Below, one piece after another: positions 8,972 through 16,978 of a DNA stretch of 32,391 nucleotides; position 1 is the stretch's first letter, and each line of letters opens with the position of its first letter. The stretch covers positions 1-32,391 of the forward strand of contig QHQE01000141.1 of the NCBI GenBank assembly GCA_003219265.1, in the 5' to 3' direction. This stretch comes from Verrucomicrobiota bacterium. GTDB lineage: Bacteria; Verrucomicrobiota; Verrucomicrobiia; Chthoniobacterales; UBA10450. The position numbers and the translations under genes were made by a program. The notes beneath the pieces were generated by a model, which saw only the letters and a program-made list of their open reading frames with translations, ran no database searches and was not told the DNA's origin.

Positions 8972-10201
8972 ATGTTCGAGTTGATCACAAGCAATCTTTC
9001 ATCGCGCGCGCGACGCGGCCGGCTGGCGACGGCGCATGGCGAGATCGACACTCCCGCATTCATTCCGGTCGGTACCCAAGGAAGCGTGAAAGCGGTGAGT
9101 CCCCGCGAACTACGCGAGCTCAAGGCGCAAATCATTCTCGGCAACACCTATCACCTATTCGTTAGGCCGGGAATTAATGTAATCAAACATTTCAGCGGGC
9201 TGCACCGGTTTATGAACTGGCACGATCCGATTCTGACCGACAGCGGCGGCTATCAGATTTTTTCACTGGCAAAGTTGCGCAAGATCACCGAAGAGGGCGT
9301 GCATTTTCAGAATCATGTCGATGGAACACCGGCGTTCATAAGTCCGGAGATCGCGATGGAAATTCAGGCGGCCCTCGGCAGCGACATCGCGATGGTGCTG
9401 GACGAATGCGCACCGTATCCGTGCGAGCGCGAGTATGCCGAGAAAAGCTTGGAGATGACGACGCGCTGGGCGAAGCGATCTAAAGCAGCAAACGCTCAAC
9501 GCTCAACGCTCAACCCGCCTTCGCCATGGACGGGCTCCGCCGTGGCGAGCGTTCAAGGTTTAACTGAGGAGGCTGAGCTATCCGCGATCCGCAATCCGCA
9601 ATCCGCAATTAAGCGCCAGCTTCTCTTTGGCATCGTGCAGGGCGCGACGTTTGATGATCTGCGCAAAGCGAGCGCACAGGCGATTGTCGATCTTTCATTC
9701 GACGGTTACGCGATCGGCGGCGTGAGCGTGGGCGAACCGGAGGAAGAAATGATGGGCGCGATCGAAGCGAGCGAACCGTTTTTGCCTAGCGACAAACCGC
9801 GCTATGCCATGGGACTGGGCACGCCGCCACAAATGCTCGAAATGATCGCGCGCGGCATCGACATCTTCGATTGCGTGCTGCCGACCCGCCTCGCCCGCAA
9901 CGGCACAGCGTTTACGTCGACCGGCACGCTGAATTTAAAGAACGCTGAGATCACCCTCTACAAGGATCCGATTGAACAAGATTGCGCATGTCCGGCCTGT
10001 CGCGAATTCACTCGCGGTTACGTTCGCCACTTAATCAAGGCAGAAGAAATTCTCGGATTGCGGCTTATCACACTGCACAACTTACATTTCTATCTCAATC
10101 TCATGAAGCGGACGCGCGCCGAGGTCGAAGCGGGAACGTTCGACGAATTTCGAAAAAACTTTGTTTCGAACTACAAAACGCGGGAAGTCGATCTCGCGTA
10201 A
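8972..10201 (+). CDS. tgt: Queuine/preQ1 tRNA-guanine transglycosylase, carrying an in-frame low-complexity insert
   Basis: HGEIDTPAFIPVGTQGSVKAVSPREL...LTDSGGYQIFSL...LFGIVQGATFDDLR...FDGYAIGGVSVGEP...PRYAMGLGTPPQMLEMIARGIDIFDCVLPTRLARNGTAFT...CDCPACREFTRGYVRHL-like Zn region. Confidence 0.97.
   Translation: MFELITSNLSSRARRGRLATAHGEIDTPAFIPVGTQGSVKAVSPRELRELKAQIILGNTYHLFVRPGINVIKHFSGLHRFMNWHDPILTDSGGYQIFSLAKLRKITEEGVHFQNHVDGTPAFISPEIAMEIQAALGSDIAMVLDECAPYPCEREYAEKSLEMTTRWAKRSKAANAQRSTLNPPSPWTGSAVASVQGLTEEAELSAIRNPQSAIKRQLLFGIVQGATFDDLRKASAQAIVDLSFDGYAIGGVSVGEPEEEMMGAIEASEPFLPSDKPRYAMGLGTPPQMLEMIARGIDIFDCVLPTRLARNGTAFTSTGTLNLKNAEITLYKDPIEQDCACPACREFTRGYVRHLIKAEEILGLRLITLHNLHFYLNLMKRTRAEVEAGTFDEFRKNFVSNYKTREVDLA
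9491..9610. repeat. Heptad arrays (AACGCTC x3; ATCCGCA x3) flanking a hairpin, inside tgt
   Basis: AACGCTC x3 at 9491-9511, hairpin TCGCCATGG...CCGTGGCGA at 9521-9548, ATCCGCA x3 at 9587-9607. Confidence 0.9.
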
Positions 10202-10278
10202 CATACCGTTTTGGTCGAACCTCCGGCGCCGTAGGCGCGCTCCGTTTATGGAATACGGTTTGTCTCTCAAAATGACGT

Positions 10279-10359
10279 TGTAGTCGCTCGCCACGGCGAG
10301 CGTGGCGCAGACGGTCAGAATCTCACGCGCAGCGCGTCGCCCAGAGGGCGACGGCTACA
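10279..10359. repeat. REP-like twin-hairpin element with TGTAG...CTACA termini
   Basis: TGTAG (10279-10283), hairpin CGCTCGC-CACG-GCGAGCG, hairpin GTCGCCC-AGA-GGGCGAC (10336-10352), CTACA (10355-10359). Confidence 0.75.
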
Positions 10360-10398
10360 GGAGCGACATGCGCGCAAATATGTCGCCCCTAACGGGGC

Positions 10399-10429
10399 TT
10401 GACACCTGACTCCTTATTGAGGCGATACT
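10399..10429 (+). promoter_or_regulatory. Candidate sigma70-type promoter for yajC-secDF
   Basis: TTGACA at 10399-10404, 19-nt spacer, GATACT at 10424-10429. Confidence 0.4.
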
Positions 10430-10579
10430 CTATAAGCATGACGCGTCGACGACGACGCTTAAATCGAGAACCGACCCACGTGCGGTCTTGCAACGGCTTG
10501 ACGTCCCTGCCACAAGGAGCCGGCAATTGACAAAGATGAATTGCAGGGTGCGCTTTCGCGCTTAAGCTCCAATTTTTCC

Positions 10580-10912
10580 ATGTTGCACGCGTTTCTCGCC
10601 CAAGCACAGCCGGCCGCTCCGCCCGGCCCCAGCCAAAATCCCGCGGGCGGCATCGGATTTTTTGTGCCGCTGATTTTCATTTTTGTCATCATGTACTTTG
10701 TGATGTTGCGGCCGCAGAAGAAGCGGCAGCAAGAGCAGCAACGATTGATTTCGAGTTTGAAGACAGGTGATCGCGTCGTCACGAACGCCGGCATTCACGG
10801 CCTCATCTCCAACGTGAAGGAGGCGACCGTGATCGTAAAAGTGGCCGATAACGTAAAGATTGAGATGGAGAAATCGGCCATTACGAATGTGCTGAAACCG
10901 GTTGAGAGTTGA
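10580..10912 (+). CDS. yajC: Preprotein translocase subunit YajC
   Basis: Small single-TM protein: GIGFFVPLIFIFVIMYFVMLRPQKKRQQEQQRLISSLKTGDRVVTNAGIHGLISNVKEATVIVKVADNVKIEMEKSAI; between tgt and secDF. Confidence 0.95.
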   Translation: MLHAFLAQAQPAAPPGPSQNPAGGIGFFVPLIFIFVIMYFVMLRPQKKRQQEQQRLISSLKTGDRVVTNAGIHGLISNVKEATVIVKVADNVKIEMEKSAITNVLKPVES

Positions 10913-10966
10913 TGGTTGAGAGATTTGAAATTCGCAGCGTTCGACTCTCAACTCTCAGCTCTCAAC
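10901..10966. repeat. Inverted repeat built of TTGAGAG-type heptads overlapping the yajC stop
   Basis: Left arm GTTGAGAGTTGATGGTTGAGAG (10901-10922), right arm CTCTCAACTCTCAGCTCTCAAC (10945-10966), 19 of 22 positions complementary. Confidence 0.8.
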
Positions 10967-10988
10967 TAACGACATTGCGATGAGCCAG

Positions 10989-11016
10989 TCGAAAATCGAA
11001 AATCGAAAATCGAAAA
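10989..11016. repeat. TCGAAAA x4 heptad array immediately upstream of secDF
   Basis: Four perfect copies, ending 4 nt before the secDF ATG at 11021. Confidence 0.95.
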
Positions 11017-11020
11017 TTCA

Positions 11021-13366
11021 ATGAGTCCCTCGCTCATGTTTTTTATCGAGCTGTCATGGCTCGCGCTCTTCGGCTGGTACTTCGCCACCGAGCACGGCGT
11101 GCGAAAGCGACTCATCGCCATCGTCCTCACCGTCACAGCGATCACGTTCAGCGTTTGGCTTGCTTATCCACCAGGCAAAAAAATCGCACTCGGTCTCGAC
11201 ATCAAAGGTGGTACGTCGTTCCTCATCCGCTTGATGGGTGGCGACAAGGAAATAAACAAGGGAATGCTCGACCAGGCGGTGGAGGTGATTCGCAAACGGG
11301 TCGATTACTTCGGTGCCGGCGAGCCGATCATCAGCCCGGTCGGGAACGATCGCATTTTGGTTCAGATTCCTGGGCTCGATACCGCAAAAATTCAGGAAGC
11401 GCGCGACCAGCTTTCGCGCGTGGCCAAGCTCGAGTTCCGCTTGGTTTATCCGGATAATGGCGGACGCTTGAAGGCGATCGATGCCGGCAAAGAGGTGATT
11501 CCGCCTGAGTACCGAATTGAAGTTTACAAACCGCCCACCGAAGGAAACGAAAAGCCACGAGAAGAACGGCTGCTCGTAAAAAAGAAAGCGGATCTCGGCG
11601 GTAACCGCGTCAGCGAGTCGCACGCCTATTTCGGGAACGAAGGTTGGGCTGTGCAATTGAAGTTCGACAGCGAAGGGGCCAAGCAATTCGGCCGAATCAC
11701 CGAGCAATACAAGGGCCACCGGTTCGCAATTGTGCTCGACGGGGTAATTCAATCCGCACCGGTGATTCGCGATGCGATCTACGGCGGAGATGCGGTTATC
11801 ACCGGCCGATTCACGGAAAAGGAAGCGCGCAGTCTGGCCAGCGTGCTGGAAAACCCGCTGCAAACTCCAGTGAGCATCGAGGAGGAGCGCAGTGTCTCGC
11901 CCACGCTCGGGATGGATTCGATTCGGGCGAGCATTCTCGCCGGCTTGATGGGCCTGGCGATCACGCTCGTGTGCGTGTTGATTTATTACAAACTGGCCGG
12001 TCTCGTCGCCTGCCTCGCGCTACTCGTAAATATAGTACTGCTGGTCGGCGCGTTTCAATTGATTCCTGGCGGCGTCACTCTGACTCTACCCGGCATCGCC
12101 GGTATCATCCTGACGATCGGCCTCGCCGTGGACGCGAGCGTACTGATTTACGAACGGCTGCGCGAGGAAATGGCGCTCGGAAAATCGCTCAAGATCGCGG
12201 TGCAAACCGCTTACCAAAAAGCGTTCAGCTCCATCTTCGACGCTAACGTGACCACGTTAATCACGGCCGCGATTTTGTTTTGGAAAGCGAGCGGACCGGT
12301 CAAAGGCTTCGCGATCTCGCTTACGCTCGGCATTTTGGCCTCCTTATTCACGGCGCTCATCGTCGGCCGGAACTGTCTCGGCTGGTTCGTCGATACCGGA
12401 CGCGTAAAACGAATGTCGATGTTGCATTTGATTTCGTCGAAGAACATCAACTTTCTCGGGAAAGGTTTTATCGCCTGCATGTGCTCGCTTGCGCTTCTGA
12501 TTGCCGGAGCGAGCGCTTTTTATCTTCGAGGCGAAAAGAATTTTGGGGTCGATTTCCGTGGCGGCGATTTGATCACTTTGAGCTCACCGAACACTATCGA
12601 CGTCGGACAAGTTCGTGACGCGCTGAAGCCACTTGGCTTGGCCGACGCTTCCATTCAAGAGTCAGCGCAGGGAGGCAAGAGTTACATCACGGTCCGGACC
12701 CCGCTGAACACGAGCGATAAAGTGGAGAAACAGATAATTCAGGCGATGCCGGGCGCCGGTTTTATGGTGGAAGGCTCCGAGCGTGTAGGCGCACTTGTCG
12801 GTGGTGAATTGGCGAAGAGCTCCCTCGTTGCGCTCGGTCTTGGTATTCTTGGCATCCTGATTTTTGTCACGTTCCGTTTCGAGCTTTCCTTCGCCGTGGG
12901 AGCGATCGTAGCCCTTTTGCACGACGTTTTCATGACGGTCGGAGTTTTTGCCCTGCTCGGTCACGAGTTAACCCTCACCATGGTCGGCGCCGTCCTCACA
13001 ATTGCCGGTTATTCCATCAACGACACCATTGTCGTTTACGACCGGATCCGGGAAGGTCTGGCCAGTGGCCGCCGCGGCACCATCGAGCAAATCATGAACG
13101 AAAGCATCAATCAGACGTTGAGCCGCACGATATTGACGAGCACCGTCACGCTCATTCCAATTCTATGTCTGTTTTTGTTTGGCGGCGCTGTGCTGCGCGA
13201 TTTCTCGCTCGCCATCATCATTGGGGTCGTCGTCGGCACCTACTCGTCGATCTTCATCGCATCGCCCATTGTCCTTTGGTGGACACGCGCCCGCGGCGGC
13301 AGCGCCACTGCGCTGCGGCGCGAAATCACTCAAAAAGTGACGACAGCCAATCCGGCAGCCTCGTAG
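11021..13366 (+). CDS. secDF: Fused protein-export membrane protein SecDF
   Basis: SecD motif LGLDIKGGTSFLIRL...; central GLAVDASVLIYERLREE; SecF half FGVDFRGGDLITL...GYSINDTIVVYDRIREG. Confidence 0.97.
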   Translation: MSPSLMFFIELSWLALFGWYFATEHGVRKRLIAIVLTVTAITFSVWLAYPPGKKIALGLDIKGGTSFLIRLMGGDKEINKGMLDQAVEVIRKRVDYFGAGEPIISPVGNDRILVQIPGLDTAKIQEARDQLSRVAKLEFRLVYPDNGGRLKAIDAGKEVIPPEYRIEVYKPPTEGNEKPREERLLVKKKADLGGNRVSESHAYFGNEGWAVQLKFDSEGAKQFGRITEQYKGHRFAIVLDGVIQSAPVIRDAIYGGDAVITGRFTEKEARSLASVLENPLQTPVSIEEERSVSPTLGMDSIRASILAGLMGLAITLVCVLIYYKLAGLVACLALLVNIVLLVGAFQLIPGGVTLTLPGIAGIILTIGLAVDASVLIYERLREEMALGKSLKIAVQTAYQKAFSSIFDANVTTLITAAILFWKASGPVKGFAISLTLGILASLFTALIVGRNCLGWFVDTGRVKRMSMLHLISSKNINFLGKGFIACMCSLALLIAGASAFYLRGEKNFGVDFRGGDLITLSSPNTIDVGQVRDALKPLGLADASIQESAQGGKSYITVRTPLNTSDKVEKQIIQAMPGAGFMVEGSERVGALVGGELAKSSLVALGLGILGILIFVTFRFELSFAVGAIVALLHDVFMTVGVFALLGHELTLTMVGAVLTIAGYSINDTIVVYDRIREGLASGRRGTIEQIMNESINQTLSRTILTSTVTLIPILCLFLFGGAVLRDFSLAIIIGVVVGTYSSIFIASPIVLWWTRARGGSATALRREITQKVTTANPAAS

Positions 13367-13464
13367 ATTGGCTTATTCACAAAAGTTGACGAGGTTGGCT
13401 CGCCCGAGTAGGCTCGGCCTCGCCCGTTAAGCCGGGTAATTTCTAAACCAGGAGTGATGATTCG

Positions 13465-13662
13465 ATGCCAGAAGTGATCGTTCGCAAAGGTGAACCGGTG
13501 GATCGCGCGTTGAAGCGGCTCAAGAACAAGCTGGATGCCGAGGGCATTCTCGAGGAAGTGCGGCGGTTGCGCGCGTTTGAGACGCCGTCGCAAAAAAGCC
13601 GGCGCAAGGCCAAAGCCAACGCCAAACGCGGTCGAACCCGGTTCCGCTTCAATCCTTCGTGA
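13465..13662 (+). CDS. rpsU: 30S ribosomal protein S21 (bS21)
   Basis: MPEVIVRKGEPVDRALKRLKNKLDAEGILEEVRRLRAFETPSQKSRRKAK. Confidence 0.93.
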   Translation: MPEVIVRKGEPVDRALKRLKNKLDAEGILEEVRRLRAFETPSQKSRRKAKANAKRGRTRFRFNPS

Positions 13663-13692
13663 GGTGGCGTTGGCGCTGTTAAAACGTTGAAC

Positions 13693-13724
13693 CGTTAAAT
13701 CGTTAAAACGGCAACGATTTAACG
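13693..13724. terminator. Candidate bidirectional terminator between convergent rpsU and the J-like/SUMF1 gene
   Basis: Perfect 12-bp inverted repeat CGTTAAATCGTT...AACGATTTAACG with an 8-nt loop; composed of CGTTRAA-type short repeats. Confidence 0.55.
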
Positions 13725-13745
13725 ATTTACGTTTCGCGTGTCAGA

Positions 13746-15344
13746 TCACTCGCATTCGCACACGACCCGGAAGCCGAGGTCGTTGCAGGAAAAAGTCGGC
13801 ACATTCGAGCCGCGCACGGTTGTTCTCAAGCTGTTGAAGCGCGATTTCCAACTGCCGCCACGATAAACGCGACGGTTGCCCATAGTGGGCCCGCGTGGGT
13901 TCACCTTCGGCGCCGGGCGATATGGCTCGTAGTAATCAAGACACCATTCCCAGACGTTCCCAGCCATGTCTTCCATGCCGAAGGCGCTGGCCCCGAAAGG
14001 GAATGCGCCCACCGGCGAGGTTTCCGGATACCCGTCGTCGATATCGCGGTCGCTCCAGGCAAAATTGGTATTGCGATCCGCGAAGTTTGCCAGATCGCCG
14101 CGACCTTCGTAATTGCCCCACGGATATTTTCTTCCGTCGGTGCCGCGTGCGGCATATTCCCATTCTGCTTCGGTGGGCAAACGATATTTCTTGCGTGTGC
14201 GCGCGCTCAACCATTGGCAGAACTTAATCGCCTCCAGGCTGCTGACATGGACGACCGGATGACGGTCGCCGGCGCCGGGCATTCGCTTGCGCACATGCGA
14301 GGGCTGGAACTGCTCGTAAGAGGCATTCGTGATCAAATGACGCGACAAATAAAAATGATTGAGGGTCACTCTGAATAGCGGCCCCTCGTTTGGCGCGGCC
14401 TCGGGCGCGTCGCTTCCCATCACGAATTCGCCCGCTGGGACAAAGAGCATTTCGCCAACCAGCGGATCCTGGAAATTGACATGCCGCCCATGCTCCGCCG
14501 GAACCTCGCTTTCGACGGCTGACGCACCATCGGCGACCGGCCTGGGCTCTGCTTCCCGCGGCGCCGGCCGGCTCACTTCGATCCGCGGCGCTTCCGGGGT
14601 GGCCTCTGCCGGGGAGGCGCCGTTGGCTTCTTCCAGATAAAGATCGACCAGGTCCTCCGCTTCATCTGCCTCGAGGCCGAGATTTTCAGCCATGTTGATG
14701 AACGCGTCGCGTTGGTCGTCCGTCATGTCCTCGCCATCGAGCCCGCTCAAACGAAGCATGCGCAGAAACTCTTCCTGCGGATTGGAAGATGCTTGGCCGT
14801 CTCTTTTCGGCGGTGAAACGGCCGCGGGCGGCGCAACTCGTTGAGCGCCGCTTTCCTTCAGTTTGCCCTCGATCCAGAAAATGATTTGCTCTTTGGTGAG
14901 CCCGTGTTCACGGCCAAAACGCATGAGATGTTTTTCTTGCTCGACGGTGAGCGTTCCGTCGCCGATGGCGAAGAGGAGATACTTCTGAAACTCTGCCACC
15001 GCCTCCTCATGTTCCTGGGCCGCGAGTTCGTCGTCCGCCGCGCGGCGACGCTCGGGATCGAGAAGCTCCACCCGCGCCTCGGTGAGGTAGCGGGACGATT
15101 CCTCCAGGCCGGCGCGGAGTAACTGCGCCAGAGGATTGCTGGGTTGATTTTTGAGTGGCAATTTTTTCTGCCACCAGCGCAACAGTTCCCGGCAATGTTC
15201 CTCGATCAGTTCGTTGCTCGGATTGGCCCGAGGATCAAGGCAAAGCCGCTCGTAGAAATTTGACGACCGGTACTTATTCCACCCATCCCATTTGTTTGGA
15301 TCGTCCGGCAGCGGAGTGGGAAAACTGATGTCGCATTTAGGCAT
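13746..15344 (-). CDS. Degenerate J-domain-like N-terminus, two helical modules and a C-terminal FGE/SUMF1-type domain
   Basis: N-term NFYERLCLDPRANPSNELIEEHCRELLRWW...YLTEARVELLDPERRRAADDEL resembles a J domain without HPD; C-term GEMLFVPAGEFVMGSDAPEAAPNEGPLFRVTLNHFYLSRHLITNASYEQF...RLPTEAEWEYAARGTDGRKYPWGN...DMAGNVWEWCLDYY...VYRGGSW...DLGFRVV is SUMF1/FGE-sulfatase. Confidence 0.85.
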   Translation of the reverse strand: MPKCDISFPTPLPDDPNKWDGWNKYRSSNFYERLCLDPRANPSNELIEEHCRELLRWWQKKLPLKNQPSNPLAQLLRAGLEESSRYLTEARVELLDPERRRAADDELAAQEHEEAVAEFQKYLLFAIGDGTLTVEQEKHLMRFGREHGLTKEQIIFWIEGKLKESGAQRVAPPAAVSPPKRDGQASSNPQEEFLRMLRLSGLDGEDMTDDQRDAFINMAENLGLEADEAEDLVDLYLEEANGASPAEATPEAPRIEVSRPAPREAEPRPVADGASAVESEVPAEHGRHVNFQDPLVGEMLFVPAGEFVMGSDAPEAAPNEGPLFRVTLNHFYLSRHLITNASYEQFQPSHVRKRMPGAGDRHPVVHVSSLEAIKFCQWLSARTRKKYRLPTEAEWEYAARGTDGRKYPWGNYEGRGDLANFADRNTNFAWSDRDIDDGYPETSPVGAFPFGASAFGMEDMAGNVWEWCLDYYEPYRPAPKVNPRGPTMGNRRVYRGGSWKSRFNSLRTTVRGSNVPTFSCNDLGFRVVCECE

Positions 15345-15346
15345 TC

Positions 15347-16909
15347 CTACTCAACGGTCACCTTTCCGAGACCGGAGATGGCCTTTTCCATTTCTTCTGG
15401 CGCCAGGCCTGTGTTGCGCTCGATCGATACCTTGGAGCGATTGCCGCATGCTTCCACGTTCACCTCTAGCACTTGATTGGCGTTGTAGTGATAGGTGAGT
15501 TCCACGGGAGAGCCTTTCGGTAAGAACGGCGGCAGTTGCACATCGCAAAGGCCCAATGGCGTGCATTCGCCCGGGAGCGTGCTTTCTCCTTCTACAACCT
15601 TGACCACGGCACGCTGCATGTTTGCGCTCGCGATGCCAAAGGAGTTTTTCGCGCTGGCCGGGATCGCGGTCCGCTTCCGGATCATCGGGAAGACATATTC
15701 CTCGAGGTGCGTTTCATCCCATAACACTACGCCGAGCGTGTGTGAGGTGATGTCGGTGATCTGAATCAAATGGCCATCGCGAGACGAAAATTGCTGCCGC
15801 GTATTTTCGCCGAGCAGTTTTTTGCCGGTCTTTTCTTCCTCGCGCAACATCGACAAGGTGGCTTGAATCGCCGCGCCCACTGCCACCGCTTCATCCGGGT
15901 TCATGTCGCTGACGAGTGGCGCGGAAGACAATTGCGAAATCATCTCGCGCACCATCGGCATGCGGGTCATACCTCCGATCAGTAGGATCTTGTCGATGTT
16001 GTCCCACTTCATTTTCGCCTCCTGCATCACGATCTCGCAAATCGTTTTGCACTTCTCGATCAGATGACGGCTGCGCTCTTCAAAATCTTCCCGGGTCAAC
16101 TCCACTTTCACGCTTTTGCCGTTGTGATGGTGGACGATGGCGGTATGTGGCCGGCTTGAAAGCTGGATCTTGCCGGCCAACGCGCGGGTCTGGAGGTCTT
16201 GATAACTTGCCAGATCGAGCAGCGGGTTTTCGCCATGCGCAGCGCTATACTCTTCCGCCACCAGATTAACGATCACGTCGTCCCAATCTTTGCCGCCCAG
16301 GCGGTGATCGCCGTTGGTCGCGATCATCTCGATCTTTTGGTCCTCGATCCGCATGATGGTGACGTCGAAAGTGCCCCCGCCAAGATCGAAAACGAACACC
16401 GTCTGGTTCTCGTCGAGCTTGTCGAGCCCGTAAGCGAGCGCCGCCGCCGTCGGCTCGTTGATAATCTGGAGAACGTTTAATCCCGCCAATTGTCCGGCGG
16501 TAATGGTGGCCGTGCGCTCGGCGTCGTTAAAGTATGCCGGAACAGTGATGACCGCATCGGTTACTGGCGCCTGTAAATATTTTTCCGCATCCGCTTTCAA
16601 CTTTTTCACAATGAGCGCGGAGAGTTCTTCCGCAGAATAAAGTTTGCCGCCGAATTCGCGGTGAAATTGCTCCTTCGGTTTGCCCATCTCGCGCTTGACG
16701 AAATCGACAATCTTCTCCGGCTCGGAGACCGAGTTGTTCTTGGCGAGCGTGCCCACGATCGCGCTCTCGCCGTCGAACAGAATCACCGAGGGAGTGATCC
16801 GTTCACTCTCGGCGTTGGGAATGATCTGCGGTTTGCCGTAGGCATCGATGTGCGCCCCAGCGGAGAAGGTAGTGCCCAGATCGATCCCGATTGCTTTGCG
16901 CTCGCTCAT
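15347..16909 (-). CDS. Short DnaK/Hsp70-like protein (520 aa), NBD plus beta-SBD, no helical lid or EEVD-type tail
   Basis: IGIDLGTTFSAGAHID...VITVPAYFNDAERTATITAGQLAGLNVLQIINEPTAAALAYGLD...VFDLGGGTFDVTI...ILLIGGMTRMPMVREMI...DMNPDEAVAVGAAIQ; ends soon after the beta-SBD. Confidence 0.92.
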   Translation of the reverse strand: MSERKAIGIDLGTTFSAGAHIDAYGKPQIIPNAESERITPSVILFDGESAIVGTLAKNNSVSEPEKIVDFVKREMGKPKEQFHREFGGKLYSAEELSALIVKKLKADAEKYLQAPVTDAVITVPAYFNDAERTATITAGQLAGLNVLQIINEPTAAALAYGLDKLDENQTVFVFDLGGGTFDVTIMRIEDQKIEMIATNGDHRLGGKDWDDVIVNLVAEEYSAAHGENPLLDLASYQDLQTRALAGKIQLSSRPHTAIVHHHNGKSVKVELTREDFEERSRHLIEKCKTICEIVMQEAKMKWDNIDKILLIGGMTRMPMVREMISQLSSAPLVSDMNPDEAVAVGAAIQATLSMLREEEKTGKKLLGENTRQQFSSRDGHLIQITDITSHTLGVVLWDETHLEEYVFPMIRKRTAIPASAKNSFGIASANMQRAVVKVVEGESTLPGECTPLGLCDVQLPPFLPKGSPVELTYHYNANQVLEVNVEACGNRSKVSIERNTGLAPEEMEKAISGLGKVTVE

Positions 16910-16978
16910 AAGTGGGAAATGAGATTGTCGATATTATTTACCGCGTGCGGAGCTTGCAGTGCAGTTTCCATGCCCCGG

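Noticed and set aside
11054-11863. 269-aa minus-strand ORF opposite secDF
   Set aside because: Shadow ORF of secDF coding sequence.
13746-14470. Functional formylglycine-generating enzyme or DGR variable protein
   Set aside because: Catalytic cysteines absent from the GGS segment; no reverse transcriptase or template/variable repeat pair seen in the window.
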